NCBI GenBank assembly: GCA_044220535.1
Contig: JBGAQU010000067.1
Span: 1 to 15,053, forward strand
DNA: 15,053 bases
Direction of reading: 5' to 3'
Origin: JBDHTS01 sp044220535
Lineage (GTDB): Bacteria; Pseudomonadota; Alphaproteobacteria; Micavibrionales; Micavibrionaceae
Positions 1-6,520 of this stretch are shown here, piece after piece (position 1 is the first letter of the stretch; each line of letters starts with the position of its first letter). The translations under genes were made by a program, and so were the position numbers. Below the pieces are notes generated by a model. That model saw only the letters and a program-made list of their open reading frames with translations, searched no databases and had not been told where the DNA came from.

Positions 1-62
1 ATCCATTTCGTCGTTTGCTCCAGGCCCAACCATGGATTCCCCGGACAAGCCGGGGAATGACG
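1..62. repeat. Partial copy of a palindromic intergenic repeat (copy 1)
   Basis: These 62 bases align without gaps to 427-488, with 52 of 62 positions identical by hand count. The copy contains a perfect 9-bp stem (ATTCCCCGG at 36-44, CCGGGGAAT at 50-58) around a 5-nt loop. The window starts inside the element, so only its right-hand part is seen. Together with the copy at 400-488 it brackets the GIY-YIG gene. It looks like a dispersed, structured intergenic repeat; the number of copies in the genome cannot be judged here. Confidence 0.75.
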
Positions 63-76
63 TCGGGATGGAAACT

Positions 77-376
77 TTACCTGCAAATACCTTCATATAA
101 ATCTTCCCAATGGGGGGTTTCACGTTCAATGAGATTGATCTTCCAATCACGATTATACTTTTTCAGTCGCTTTTCCTTTTGAATCGCACTTTCAGCATTC
201 CCATGTTCCTCATACCAGACCAGAAGATTAACATCATACTTCTCGGTAAATCCTTCAAAAATCTTGTTCTTGTGCTGCCAAACTCTCTTAATCAGATCCG
301 AAGTCATCCCAATATACAAAGTCCCGTAATGTCTACTGGCCATCATATAGACCCAAAACCGCTTTTCTTTCATCAT
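77..376 (-). CDS. Small GIY-YIG domain nuclease-like protein (UPF0213/YhbQ-like)
   Basis: This 99-residue protein is essentially one GIY-YIG domain. The GIY strand is represented by VYMM (residues 9-12) and the YIG strand by LYIG (20-23). An R31-x3-H35 helix follows, then an acidic/basic segment around residues 62-82 (EKRLKKYNRDWKI) that resembles the conserved end of the UvrC-type single-domain family. Such proteins are predicted nucleases; their cellular role is mostly unknown. Two consecutive ATG codons (376 and 373) follow a GAGGAG ribosome site. The second has the better spacing (4 nt rather than 1). The gene lies between two copies of a palindromic repeat, downstream of sufB on the same strand, which suggests a small mobile or repeat-associated cargo rather than a suf gene. 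Family call is firm; function is not. Confidence 0.85.
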   Translation of the reverse strand: MMKEKRFWVYMMASRHYGTLYIGMTSDLIKRVWQHKNKIFEGFTEKYDVNLLVWYEEHGNAESAIQKEKRLKKYNRDWKINLIERETPHWEDLYEGICR

Positions 377-399
377 ACTCCTCTATCACCACCTCACCC

Positions 400-488
400 C
401 GTCATTCCCCGGCGCTTGTCCGGGGAATCCATTTCTCCATTTGCTCCAAACCCGACCATGGATCTCCCGGACAAGCCAGGGGATGACG
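400..488. repeat. Complete palindromic intergenic repeat (copy 2)
   Basis: This is an 89-bp inverted repeat. The left arm (400-432) starts CGTCATTCCCCGG and the right arm (458-488) ends in an approximate reverse complement. The left arm also folds by itself: ATTCCCCGG at 404-412 pairs with CCGGGGAAT at 420-428 around a 7-nt loop. The right part (427-488) matches positions 1-62. The element fills the gap between the sufB stop and the start of the GIY-YIG gene, so it could also form a hairpin in the sufB transcript, but there is no U-tract typical of an intrinsic terminator. Confidence 0.8.
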
Positions 489-498
489 ACAGTGAAAA

Positions 499-1950
499 TT
501 AACCTACTGATCCCTCCAGACTAATCGCCACAAGCTTCTGCGCCTCAACCGCAAACTCCATCGGCATTTGCTGCAGCACTTCGCGGCAGAACCCGTTGAC
601 GATCAACGCAACCGCTTCCTCCTCGCCAATCCCGCGTTGCTGGCAATAGAACATCTGGTCTTCGGAGATTTTGCTGGTTGTCGCTTCATGCTCCAGCCGC
701 GCGGTTGGGTTGCGGCTTTCGATATAGGGGACGGTGTGGGCGCCGCATTGGTCGCCGATCAGCAAACTATCGCATTGCGTGAAATTGCGCGCGCCGTCGG
801 CGCTCGCCATGACTTTCACCAGGCCGCGATAAGTGGAATCCGATTTGCCGGCAGAAATGCCCTTCGCCACGATCCGGCTTTTGGTGTTCTTGCCGATATG
901 GATCATCTTCGTGCCGGTATCGGCCTGCTGGTGATTGTTGGTGATGGCGACGGAATAAAATTCACCCTGGCTGTTATCGCCTTTCAGGATGCATGACGGA
1001 TATTTCCATGTGATAGCGGAGCCTGTCTCCACTTGCGTCCACGACACATGGCTGTTGCGGCCTTCGCACAGCGCTCGCTTTGTCACGAAATTATAAATGC
1101 CGCCTTTGCCTTGCTCATCGCCCGGATACCAGTTCTGCACGGTTGAATATTTGATCGTGGCGTCGTCATGGGCGATCAGTTCCACCACCGCCGCATGCAT
1201 CTGGTTTTCATCGCGCATCGGCGCGGTGCAGCCTTCGAGATAGGAAACATAGCTGCCTTTATCGGCAATAATCAGCGTCCGCTCAAACTGGCCCGTATTC
1301 ATTTCATTGATGCGGAAATAGGTCGAGAGTTCCATCGGACAGCGCACGCCCGGCGGCACATAAACGAACGACCCATCCGTGAACACGGCGGAATTCAGAC
1401 AGGCGTGTTTGTTATCCGCATACGGCACCACGCTGCCCATATATTTCCGCACCAGATCCGGATGCTCCCGCACAGCTTCGGAGATCGAGCAGAAAATAAC
1501 GCCGGCCTTTTTCAGCGTATCCTTGAACGTCGTCGCCACCGATACGCTGTCGAACACAACATCGACCGCCACGCCCGCCAGCATCTCCTGCTCCCGCAAC
1601 GGAATGCCCAGCTTGGCGTAGGTCTCCAGCAGTTTCGGGTCGACCTCATCCAACGACTTCGGCTTGTCCGCCTGTGATTTCGGGGCGGCATAATAATAGG
1701 CATCCTGATAATCAATCGGCGGATGGCTGATTTTCGCCCATTGCGGCTCCGGCATTTTCTGCCAGTGCGCGAAGGCCTTCAGCCGCCAGTCCAGCAGCCA
1801 TTGCGGCTCGCCTTTTTTGGCGGAGATAAAGCGGATGATGTCCTCATTCAAGCCTTTCGGCGCCTTCTCCGATTCAATATCGGTCGAGAAGCCAGCCGTG
1901 TATTTGTTGATGCTCTGGACCGTCTGGATGGTTTCGTCGGTGATGCTCAT
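499..1950 (-). CDS. sufB: Fe-S cluster assembly scaffold SufB
   Basis: SufB is the scaffold subunit of the cytosolic SufBCD complex, where iron-sulfur clusters are built from SufS/SufE sulfur. The 483 residues match the family's usual length. The C-terminal core is very well conserved: the segment FTQCDSLLIGDQC holds C393, aligning with E. coli SufB Cys405 (the cysteine proposed to accept sulfur), and LEHEATTS holds E422, aligning with E. coli Glu434. The protein ends in the typical EFAVEAQKLVAISLE stretch. The ATG at 1950 overlaps the stop of the upstream Rrf2 regulator by 4 nt (ATGA), so the two are co-transcribed and probably translationally coupled. The expected next genes (sufC, sufD, sufS) are not directly downstream: a repeat and a GIY-YIG gene come first. 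They may lie beyond the left edge. Confidence 0.97.
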   Translation of the reverse strand: MSITDETIQTVQSINKYTAGFSTDIESEKAPKGLNEDIIRFISAKKGEPQWLLDWRLKAFAHWQKMPEPQWAKISHPPIDYQDAYYYAAPKSQADKPKSLDEVDPKLLETYAKLGIPLREQEMLAGVAVDVVFDSVSVATTFKDTLKKAGVIFCSISEAVREHPDLVRKYMGSVVPYADNKHACLNSAVFTDGSFVYVPPGVRCPMELSTYFRINEMNTGQFERTLIIADKGSYVSYLEGCTAPMRDENQMHAAVVELIAHDDATIKYSTVQNWYPGDEQGKGGIYNFVTKRALCEGRNSHVSWTQVETGSAITWKYPSCILKGDNSQGEFYSVAITNNHQQADTGTKMIHIGKNTKSRIVAKGISAGKSDSTYRGLVKVMASADGARNFTQCDSLLIGDQCGAHTVPYIESRNPTARLEHEATTSKISEDQMFYCQQRGIGEEEAVALIVNGFCREVLQQMPMEFAVEAQKLVAISLEGSVG

Positions 1951-2399
1951 ACCCGTGCCTCCGCTTTGGCGGTGCGGCGGGGCTTGAGCGCCGGGCGCGC
2001 GGCCATCATATCGGCCAGGGTCACGCCCTCAAGCGCCGTCAGGATCGCCCGGTTCAGGGGGTTCCAGCGGCCATGCATGGCGCAATGCCCGCTCAGACCG
2101 CAATCCCCGCTGCCCTTTTCGGTGCAGGCGGTCAGGGCAATGGGGCCATCGACGGCGGCGATCAGTTCCGCCATGGTCACGTCCTTGGGCGACCGCGCCA
2201 GCCCATACCCGCCCTTGGCCCCGCGCAGGGATTCCAGCAATTCAGCCTTGGCCAGCAGCTTTAGAACCTTGGAGACGGTCGGTTCCGGCAGGCCGGTATC
2301 CCGCGCCAGGTCGGCGGCGGATTGATGCGCACCATCATGGCGGCTTAAACCCGTCATGATCACCACGGCATAATCGGCAAGACGCGATATTTTCAGCAT
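1947..2399 (-). CDS. Rrf2-family SUF system Fe-S regulator (IscR-like)
   Basis: This is a 150-residue Rrf2-family transcription factor beginning MLKISRLADYAV, typical of the subgroup that heads suf operons. The N-terminal winged helix-turn-helix spans about residues 25-70 and includes GLPEPTVSKVLKLL and the wing GAKGGYGLAR. Three cysteines, C92, C100 and C106, and H109 correspond to the [2Fe-2S] ligands of IscR (C92, C98, C104, H107). The first spacing is C-x7-C here instead of C-x5-C. It probably senses Fe-S status and autoregulates the rrf2-sufB operon. It overlaps sufB by 4 nt. No confident operator was recognised upstream (2400-2520); an imperfect AT-rich dyad at about 2469-2486 is the only candidate. 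Confidence 0.93.
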   Translation of the reverse strand: MLKISRLADYAVVIMTGLSRHDGAHQSAADLARDTGLPEPTVSKVLKLLAKAELLESLRGAKGGYGLARSPKDVTMAELIAAVDGPIALTACTEKGSGDCGLSGHCAMHGRWNPLNRAILTALEGVTLADMMAARPALKPRRTAKAEARV

Positions 2400-2496
2400 A
2401 CTCTAATCCGTACAAACCCGGTGCGCTTTAAATCTCATGATTTTCACGCAGTTGCAACACTGTTTATATAGTACCATTTTAGTATTAATTCCAGTT

Positions 2497-2502
2497 TATA
2501 AT
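2497..2502 (+). promoter_or_regulatory. Possible -10 box (TATAAT) in an AT-rich divergent intergenic region
   Basis: The segment 2400-2592 is a 193-bp AT-rich region between the minus-strand Rrf2 regulator and a small plus-strand ORF. It holds a perfect TATAAT at 2497-2502 reading on plus, but no convincing -35 box at 16-18 nt. It could drive the small ORF at 2593. The minus-strand promoter of the regulator must also lie here, but I could not fix it. Confidence 0.25.
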
Positions 2503-2592
2503 GAAACAAAATGCCACAATATAAACGAAGTTTTAACGAACGCGGGCCATATTGGGGGTGTCTACTGCCAAACAGAGAAAAAGCATTCAGAA

Positions 2593-2715
2593 ATGAGACC
2601 CGCCATGACCAGATCCACCGAATCCGAAGCAGACCGCCTCGCCGACGCCGAAACCATCGCCCGCCTGTCCACCGCATGGCTGGAAGATGAAATCGCAGAA
2701 CCGGCAGGCGAATAA
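2593..2715 (+). CDS. Possible 40-residue acidic peptide, unknown
   Basis: From the ATG at 2593 (or 2605, giving 36 residues) an ORF encodes a small acidic, helical-looking peptide (MTRSTESEADRLADAETIAR...) ending at TAA 2713-2715. I do not recognise a family. In favour: base composition switches from the AT-rich upstream spacer to the GC-rich, coding-like composition of the neighbours at about this point, and the peptide is a plausible amphipathic helix rich in Ala, Glu and Asp. Against: there is no good ribosome-binding site, and it is very short. It converges on prfC with 9 nt between stops. A longer in-frame ORF begins at 2437, but its first 52 codons lie in AT-rich non-coding-looking sequence. 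Confidence 0.4.
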   Translation: MRPAMTRSTESEADRLADAETIARLSTAWLEDEIAEPAGE

Positions 2716-2724
2716 GATTTGAAC

Positions 2725-4302
2725 TTATTTCGTCGCCCTGAACACCAGTCCGGGGTACCGCTTCTGCATATCATCCAGATGCCATGAATTCCGCGCCAGA
2801 AAGACCGGGTCGCCGTCATGGTCGTTGGCCACGCAGGACTGGTTGTTATCCACGAAATCCTTCAAAATCTTGTGATCTTCGGCGAAAATCCATCGCGCCG
2901 TATGCAGGCTGACCGGCTCGAACCGGACCGGTATGGTGTATTCGGTGCGGATGCGGTCCGCCAGCACGTCAAATTGCAATGCACCCACAACCCCGACAAT
3001 CCAGTTGGTCTCTGTCGCAGGCTTGAAAATCCGCGCCACGCCTTCCTCGGCCAGCTGTTCCAGCGCGCTGGACAAATGCTTGGCCTTCAACGGATCATCC
3101 GGCTTGGCTCGCTGCATCAATTCCGGCGCGAAGCTGGGGATTCCGGTGAAGTGCAGGGTTTCACCTTCGGTCAGCGCGTCGCCGATCCGCAAATTCCCAT
3201 GGTTCGGGATGCCGATAATATCGCCCGGGAAGGCTTCCTCGGCTGTTTCCCGGTCCTGCGCCAGGAACATCAGCGGGTTATGAATGACCATCTGCTTCGC
3301 CGAACGGCCATGCAGCAGCTTCATGCCCTTTTTGAAATGGCCGGAACAGATGCGGGCGAAGGCAATGCGGTCCCGGTGCTTCGGGTCCATATTTGCCTGA
3401 ATCTTGAAGACGAAGGCGGCAACTTTGCCCTCATCCGGCTGGATCACCCGTTCCTGCGTCGGCTGCGGCTTGGGCGACGGCGCGAAGCGGCCAAGGCCCT
3501 GCAACAGCTCTCGCACACCGAACGTATTGACGGCGGAGCCGAAGAAGACGGGCGTCATATGCCCTTCCAGAAAGGCCTGGCGATCGAACGGCTTGCACAG
3601 GCCGCGCACCATCTCCACATCCTCGCGCAGCTTCGCCACTTGGTCGGCGGGCAGCAATTCATCCAGCTTCGGGTCGTCGAGGCCGGAACATTCGATGCCT
3701 TCCAGCAGCGCTTCGCCCTTGGTGCGCTCCATCAGGATCAGCCTGTCGTTGATCAGATCGTAACAGCCTTTGAAATCCCGCCCCATGCCGATGGGCCAGC
3801 TGGCAGGCGTGACATCCAGCGCCAGCTTCTTCTCGATCTCATCCATCAGGTCGAATGGGTCCAGCGCCTCCCGGTCCATCTTGTTGACGAAGGTGGTGAT
3901 GGGGATATCGCGCAGGCGGCAGACCTCAAACAGCTTCAAGGTCTGCGGTTCGATACCCTTGGCGGCGTCCAGCACCATGACGGCGGAATCCACCGCCGTC
4001 AGCGTCCGGTATGTATCCTCGGAGAAATCCTCGTGGCCCGGCGTATCCAGCAGGTTGAAGGTGCATCCTTCATAATCGAAGGTCATGACGGAGGATGCGA
4101 CGGAAATTCCCCGCTCCTGCTCCACCTTCATCCAGTCCGACCGCGCCCGGCGGCGGTCGCCCTTGGCCTTGACCGCGCCCGCCAGTTCGATCGCCCCCCC
4201 GAACAGCAGCAGCTTTTCAGTCAGCGTGGTTTTACCAGCGTCCGGATGGGCGATGATGGCGAAGGTGCGGCGTTTGGCGATTTCGGTCTGGAGTTTGCTC
4301 AT
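2725..4302 (-). CDS. prfC: Peptide chain release factor 3 (RF3)
   Basis: RF3 is the translational GTPase that recycles RF1/RF2 from the ribosome after peptide release. At 525 residues it is close to the E. coli protein (529). The GTP-binding motifs are all visible: G1 AHPDAGKT (18-25), the switch segment ERGISVASSVM (63-73), G3 DTPGHEDF (86-93) and G4 NKMD (140-143). Domain II and the RF3-specific C-terminal domain follow, the latter with FAEDHKILKDF near the end. The gene appears to be its own transcription unit: the 62-bp gap upstream is AT-rich, and the next gene differs strongly in composition. A TTGAGA box lies in that gap but its -10 partner is poor, and no strong Shine-Dalgarno precedes the ATG. 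Confidence 0.97.
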   Translation of the reverse strand: MSKLQTEIAKRRTFAIIAHPDAGKTTLTEKLLLFGGAIELAGAVKAKGDRRRARSDWMKVEQERGISVASSVMTFDYEGCTFNLLDTPGHEDFSEDTYRTLTAVDSAVMVLDAAKGIEPQTLKLFEVCRLRDIPITTFVNKMDREALDPFDLMDEIEKKLALDVTPASWPIGMGRDFKGCYDLINDRLILMERTKGEALLEGIECSGLDDPKLDELLPADQVAKLREDVEMVRGLCKPFDRQAFLEGHMTPVFFGSAVNTFGVRELLQGLGRFAPSPKPQPTQERVIQPDEGKVAAFVFKIQANMDPKHRDRIAFARICSGHFKKGMKLLHGRSAKQMVIHNPLMFLAQDRETAEEAFPGDIIGIPNHGNLRIGDALTEGETLHFTGIPSFAPELMQRAKPDDPLKAKHLSSALEQLAEEGVARIFKPATETNWIVGVVGALQFDVLADRIRTEYTIPVRFEPVSLHTARWIFAEDHKILKDFVDNNQSCVANDHDGDPVFLARNSWHLDDMQKRYPGLVFRATK

Positions 4303-4364
4303 AACGGCTCAGACCGTATAAGTATCTGGCTTTTTTCTCAATATTTAAATGACCCTAATAATAT

Positions 4365-5432
4365 TTATGAATAATTTAGCAAAAAATTGGGAACTGATCC
4401 GCGATATTCCGTATGGGTCCACAAATCTTTCGTCAATGATGTTGAATCCTCCCACCGCCCATTAAGAACCCAATCTGCAATGTTTTTGGCAACATCAGGG
4501 TAAGCAATTGAAAACGGCTGTTCTGAAGAAAGCCAATGTTTAATTGTATCTGCACTTAATGATGTCATTACATGCGCCAAACCCATTTGGCTTAAAGCCA
4601 GAGCATTCGATGCCTGCTCCTGCTTTCCGTCCATAGGTTTTACAAGAAGTTTTTTACCCATTTGAACAGCCTCGGACGAAAGCATAAATCCTGCATTGGT
4701 AATAACGCCATTACATGTTTGCAAATCATTTAGGAATGCCGATTTCGATATAGGGTTTAACGTCAAATTATCTTCGAACGCTATGGATTCAATTGAAGAA
4801 TTGTATATGCAGAAATGATAGTCAGGATGTGCTTTTAATAATGTCTTGGCATGTTCCGTACTCTCATATTGCAGATAAACAAGGATTTTATTCTGTTCAA
4901 CTGTTGGCGCAGCATTTATTTGCGGCACTATCGGCGGAACAATCCCGGCTTGGCCAAAATGATGATAATGAAAACCAAGAGAATATTTCACCGGAGCAAC
5001 TATTCGCGTGATAAATCCAGTATCTATCCCCTCCTGAGCTTTGGGCACGTCGCGATAAAATGCGTATTGATGGGCCAATCCTACAGAAGGCTTTCCTTGC
5101 CATGCTGCAGCCCAGGCTGTAACAGGCTCCATATCCGTCAACACAACATCATACGATTTCAAATCCAGGCTCATAACCTCTTTGGCAAATACAACAGCAT
5201 TGTTGTTGAAGATGGTTTTTAAAGAGCTCACTTTCCCGTCTACAGCCTCATAGCGTAGCCCGCGATTGACTGTGCAAGGTTGGAAAGCATCATGATTGCC
5301 GGTTTTACCAGGCGCATATCCCGAAATTAAACAGGTTACATCAGCGCCTTTTGCACGCAGATAAGGAACGATAGCTTCCGCTCTAGAAATGTGCCCCCTG
5401 CCGGAAGCCAATATACCATACAGAATACGCAT
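4365..5432 (-). CDS. MJ1255/VC2487-type glycosyltransferase (Glyco_trans_1_3)
   Basis: This 355-residue protein belongs to the predicted GT-B glycosyltransferases of the COG1819-like MJ1255/VC2487 group. It has the N-terminal motif MRILYGILASGRGHISRA (glycine-rich loop), SYDVVLTDMEPVTAWAA (about 99-115), GKPSVGLAHQYAF, and a C-terminal donor-side segment around GVITNAGFMLSSEAVQMGKKLLVKP. The substrate is unknown. I chose the ATG at 5432 rather than 5447: GAGGG precedes it at a good distance, the family begins at this methionine, and the upstream ATG lies almost on top of the promoter. The gene is AT-rich: sampled 60-nt rows give 24, 25 and 30 GC, against 39 in a prfC row. That points to horizontal acquisition. 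It stands alone with its own promoter and may decorate a surface glycan. Confidence 0.88.
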   Translation of the reverse strand: MRILYGILASGRGHISRAEAIVPYLRAKGADVTCLISGYAPGKTGNHDAFQPCTVNRGLRYEAVDGKVSSLKTIFNNNAVVFAKEVMSLDLKSYDVVLTDMEPVTAWAAAWQGKPSVGLAHQYAFYRDVPKAQEGIDTGFITRIVAPVKYSLGFHYHHFGQAGIVPPIVPQINAAPTVEQNKILVYLQYESTEHAKTLLKAHPDYHFCIYNSSIESIAFEDNLTLNPISKSAFLNDLQTCNGVITNAGFMLSSEAVQMGKKLLVKPMDGKQEQASNALALSQMGLAHVMTSLSADTIKHWLSSEQPFSIAYPDVAKNIADWVLNGRWEDSTSLTKDLWTHTEYRGSVPNFLLNYS

Positions 5433-5449
5433 TTTACCCTCGCCCATAT

Positions 5450-5478
5450 TACATAATATATAAGAAGGGTTTTGTCAA
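5450..5478 (-). promoter_or_regulatory. Predicted sigma70-type promoter of the glycosyltransferase
   Basis: On the minus strand a perfect TTGACA (5478-5473) is followed after 17 nt by TATGTA (5455-5450). An overlapping TATTAT lies at 5458-5453, at a 14-nt spacing. Transcription would begin around 5443. This places the ATG at 5447 outside the mRNA and supports 5432 as the start codon. Confidence 0.5.
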
Positions 5479-5496
5479 TTTTTATTACAACACTTT

Positions 5497-5838
5497 CTAA
5501 AAAATCTTACCCTCGAAAGGATTACGCCGTTCCTTATCTTCCACCTCAATCGCCCAGAGATCGGAATCCCGCTCAACTGCGCGCTTTATGTAGGCATCCG
5601 CTTCCCCTTCCGGCACGGTCGCACCCTTGAACAAAGTCATCCAGCCCAGTTGGCCGTTCAGGTCGCGCTGCTGCTGAAGAACCAGGCAGCCATCGGTTAG
5701 GGTATTGATTTTCAGGAGGATAGAACCGGTGGCGCAATCACCCTTGTGCGCGATGTAATATGTGCCGCCCTTCATGGTCCATGTTTTAAGCTGGGCATCG
5801 ACCCAAAGGGCCGTGGGCAGGCGGTCGTCGTCGGTCAA
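5497..5838 (-). CDS. DUF1491 family protein (TTG start, coupled to upstream gene)
   Basis: This is a 113-residue member of DUF1491, an alphaproteobacterial family of unknown function. Its beginning RLPTALWVDAQLK, the segment HKGDCATGSILLKIN and a Trp-rich tail are what I recall for that family. No signal peptide or membrane segment is seen, so it is probably cytosolic. The ATG at 5862 would give 8 extra residues and a 28-nt overlap with the upstream gene. I prefer the TTG at 5838: GAGG lies 8 nt before it, and TTG overlaps the upstream TGA as TTGA, a classic coupling arrangement. It is the third gene of a unit with fur/mur and a Cys/His-rich small protein. Confidence 0.8.
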   Translation of the reverse strand: MTDDDRLPTALWVDAQLKTWTMKGGTYYIAHKGDCATGSILLKINTLTDGCLVLQQQRDLNGQLGWMTLFKGATVPEGEADAYIKRAVERDSDLWAIEVEDKERRNPFEGKIF

Positions 5839-6044
5839 TGCGTATGCCTCGCATAAATCCACTGCTCAACCGTCAGGCGCGATGCGGCGCTGGCGGCTTC
5901 AGGGTGGTGATAGCGGTAAATGCGGCAGGCGGCATCCTTGGCTTCGGATTCGGCGGCGCCCGATTCCTTCATGCCGTGATAACCGTTCATCACGGCACGG
6001 CGACATTTACAGGGCGGTTCGGCAGTATGCTGAAAATCGCACAT
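5835..6044 (-). CDS. Small Cys/His-rich conserved-looking protein, unknown function
   Basis: This 69-residue protein has cysteines at 2, 12, 14 and 40, and histidines at 6, 23, 46, 47, 67 and 69. The arrangement begins MCDFQHTAEPPCKCRRAV, with the pair IYRYHHPEA in the middle and LTVEQWIYARH at the end. The CxC and HH motifs suggest metal binding, which is inference. I do not recognise a named family. Its ATG lies 2 nt after the fur/mur stop, and its TGA overlaps the TTG start of DUF1491, so it is enclosed in a tight three-gene unit and is very likely real despite its size. Linkage to a Fur-type regulator makes a role in metal handling or sensing the first guess. Confidence 0.75.
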   Translation of the reverse strand: MCDFQHTAEPPCKCRRAVMNGYHGMKESGAAESEAKDAACRIYRYHHPEAASAASRLTVEQWIYARHTH

Positions 6045-6046
6045 GG

Positions 6047-6451
6047 TTATTTCTTGATCCGCTTGCCGTAGAGTTCCAGGCGATGGTCGATCAGGTCGAA
6101 CCCCAGTTCCTTGGCGATGCGGTGCTTCAGGATTTCCAGTTCTTCATTCTGGAACTCAATCACCTGCCCCGTCTCCAGATCCACCAGATGATGGTGATGA
6201 TCCATGTTCACTTCATAGCGGGAGAAATTGCCGTTGAAGTCGTGTTTGGTGACCAACTCCAGCTCATCCAGAAGGTTGAGCGTACGGTAGACGGTTGCCA
6301 TGCTGATGGAAGAATCCAGAGCTTTTGCGCGCTCATACACCGCTTCAACCGAAGGATGATCCTCCGCCTGCCCCAGCACGCGCAGGATAATCCGCCGTTG
6401 GTCGGTCATTTTCAGACCCGCTTCGCTGCAACGCTGTTCAAGATCACTCAT
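6047..6451 (-). CDS. fur: Fur-family metal-responsive repressor (Fur/Mur type)
   Basis: This is a 134-residue ferric or manganese uptake regulator. The winged-helix DNA-binding domain covers about residues 10-80, with the recognition helix in SISMATVYRTLNLLDEL (48-64). The metal/dimer domain follows with the HHHH run at 85-88, GQVIEF and DHRLELYG. The two CxxC motifs that hold structural zinc in gammaproteobacterial Fur are absent; the only cysteine is C8. This is usual for alphaproteobacterial Fur/Mur. The HHHHLVDLETG segment fits Fur/Mur better than Irr, so the protein may sense Mn2+ as much as Fe2+. It is the first gene of a unit with two small genes. The 69-bp gap upstream is long enough for a promoter, but no strong one or clear Fur box was seen. 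Confidence 0.92.
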   Translation of the reverse strand: MSDLEQRCSEAGLKMTDQRRIILRVLGQAEDHPSVEAVYERAKALDSSISMATVYRTLNLLDELELVTKHDFNGNFSRYEVNMDHHHHLVDLETGQVIEFQNEELEILKHRIAKELGFDLIDHRLELYGKRIKK

Positions 6452-6520
6452 GATAATAGTCCATTGATTAATATAGGTGGGACTTTAGCCGGAACACACC
6501 GAATGGGGCAAGAATTTCAT

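Noticed and set aside
110..502. A 130-codon plus-strand frame across the GIY-YIG gene and repeat
   Set aside because: It is antisense to a recognised domain and ends inside the repeat; the translation is low-complexity and Pro/Ile-rich.
2711..2729. Short hairpin AATAAG/CTTATT between the convergent small ORF and prfC, as a bidirectional terminator
   Set aside because: The 6-bp stem is AT-rich, the loop is 7 nt and no U-tract follows; it mainly arises from the two stop codons facing each other.
2818..4374. A 518-codon plus-strand open frame opposite prfC
   Set aside because: It is antisense to the unambiguous RF3 gene, and its translation is rich in His, Arg and Gln without a recognisable domain, as expected for a mirror frame in GC-rich DNA.
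6047..6451. The Fur-family gene as Irr (heme-responsive)
   Set aside because: The HHHHLVDLETG and VIEF segments fit Fur/Mur; the heme-regulatory Cys motif was not seen.
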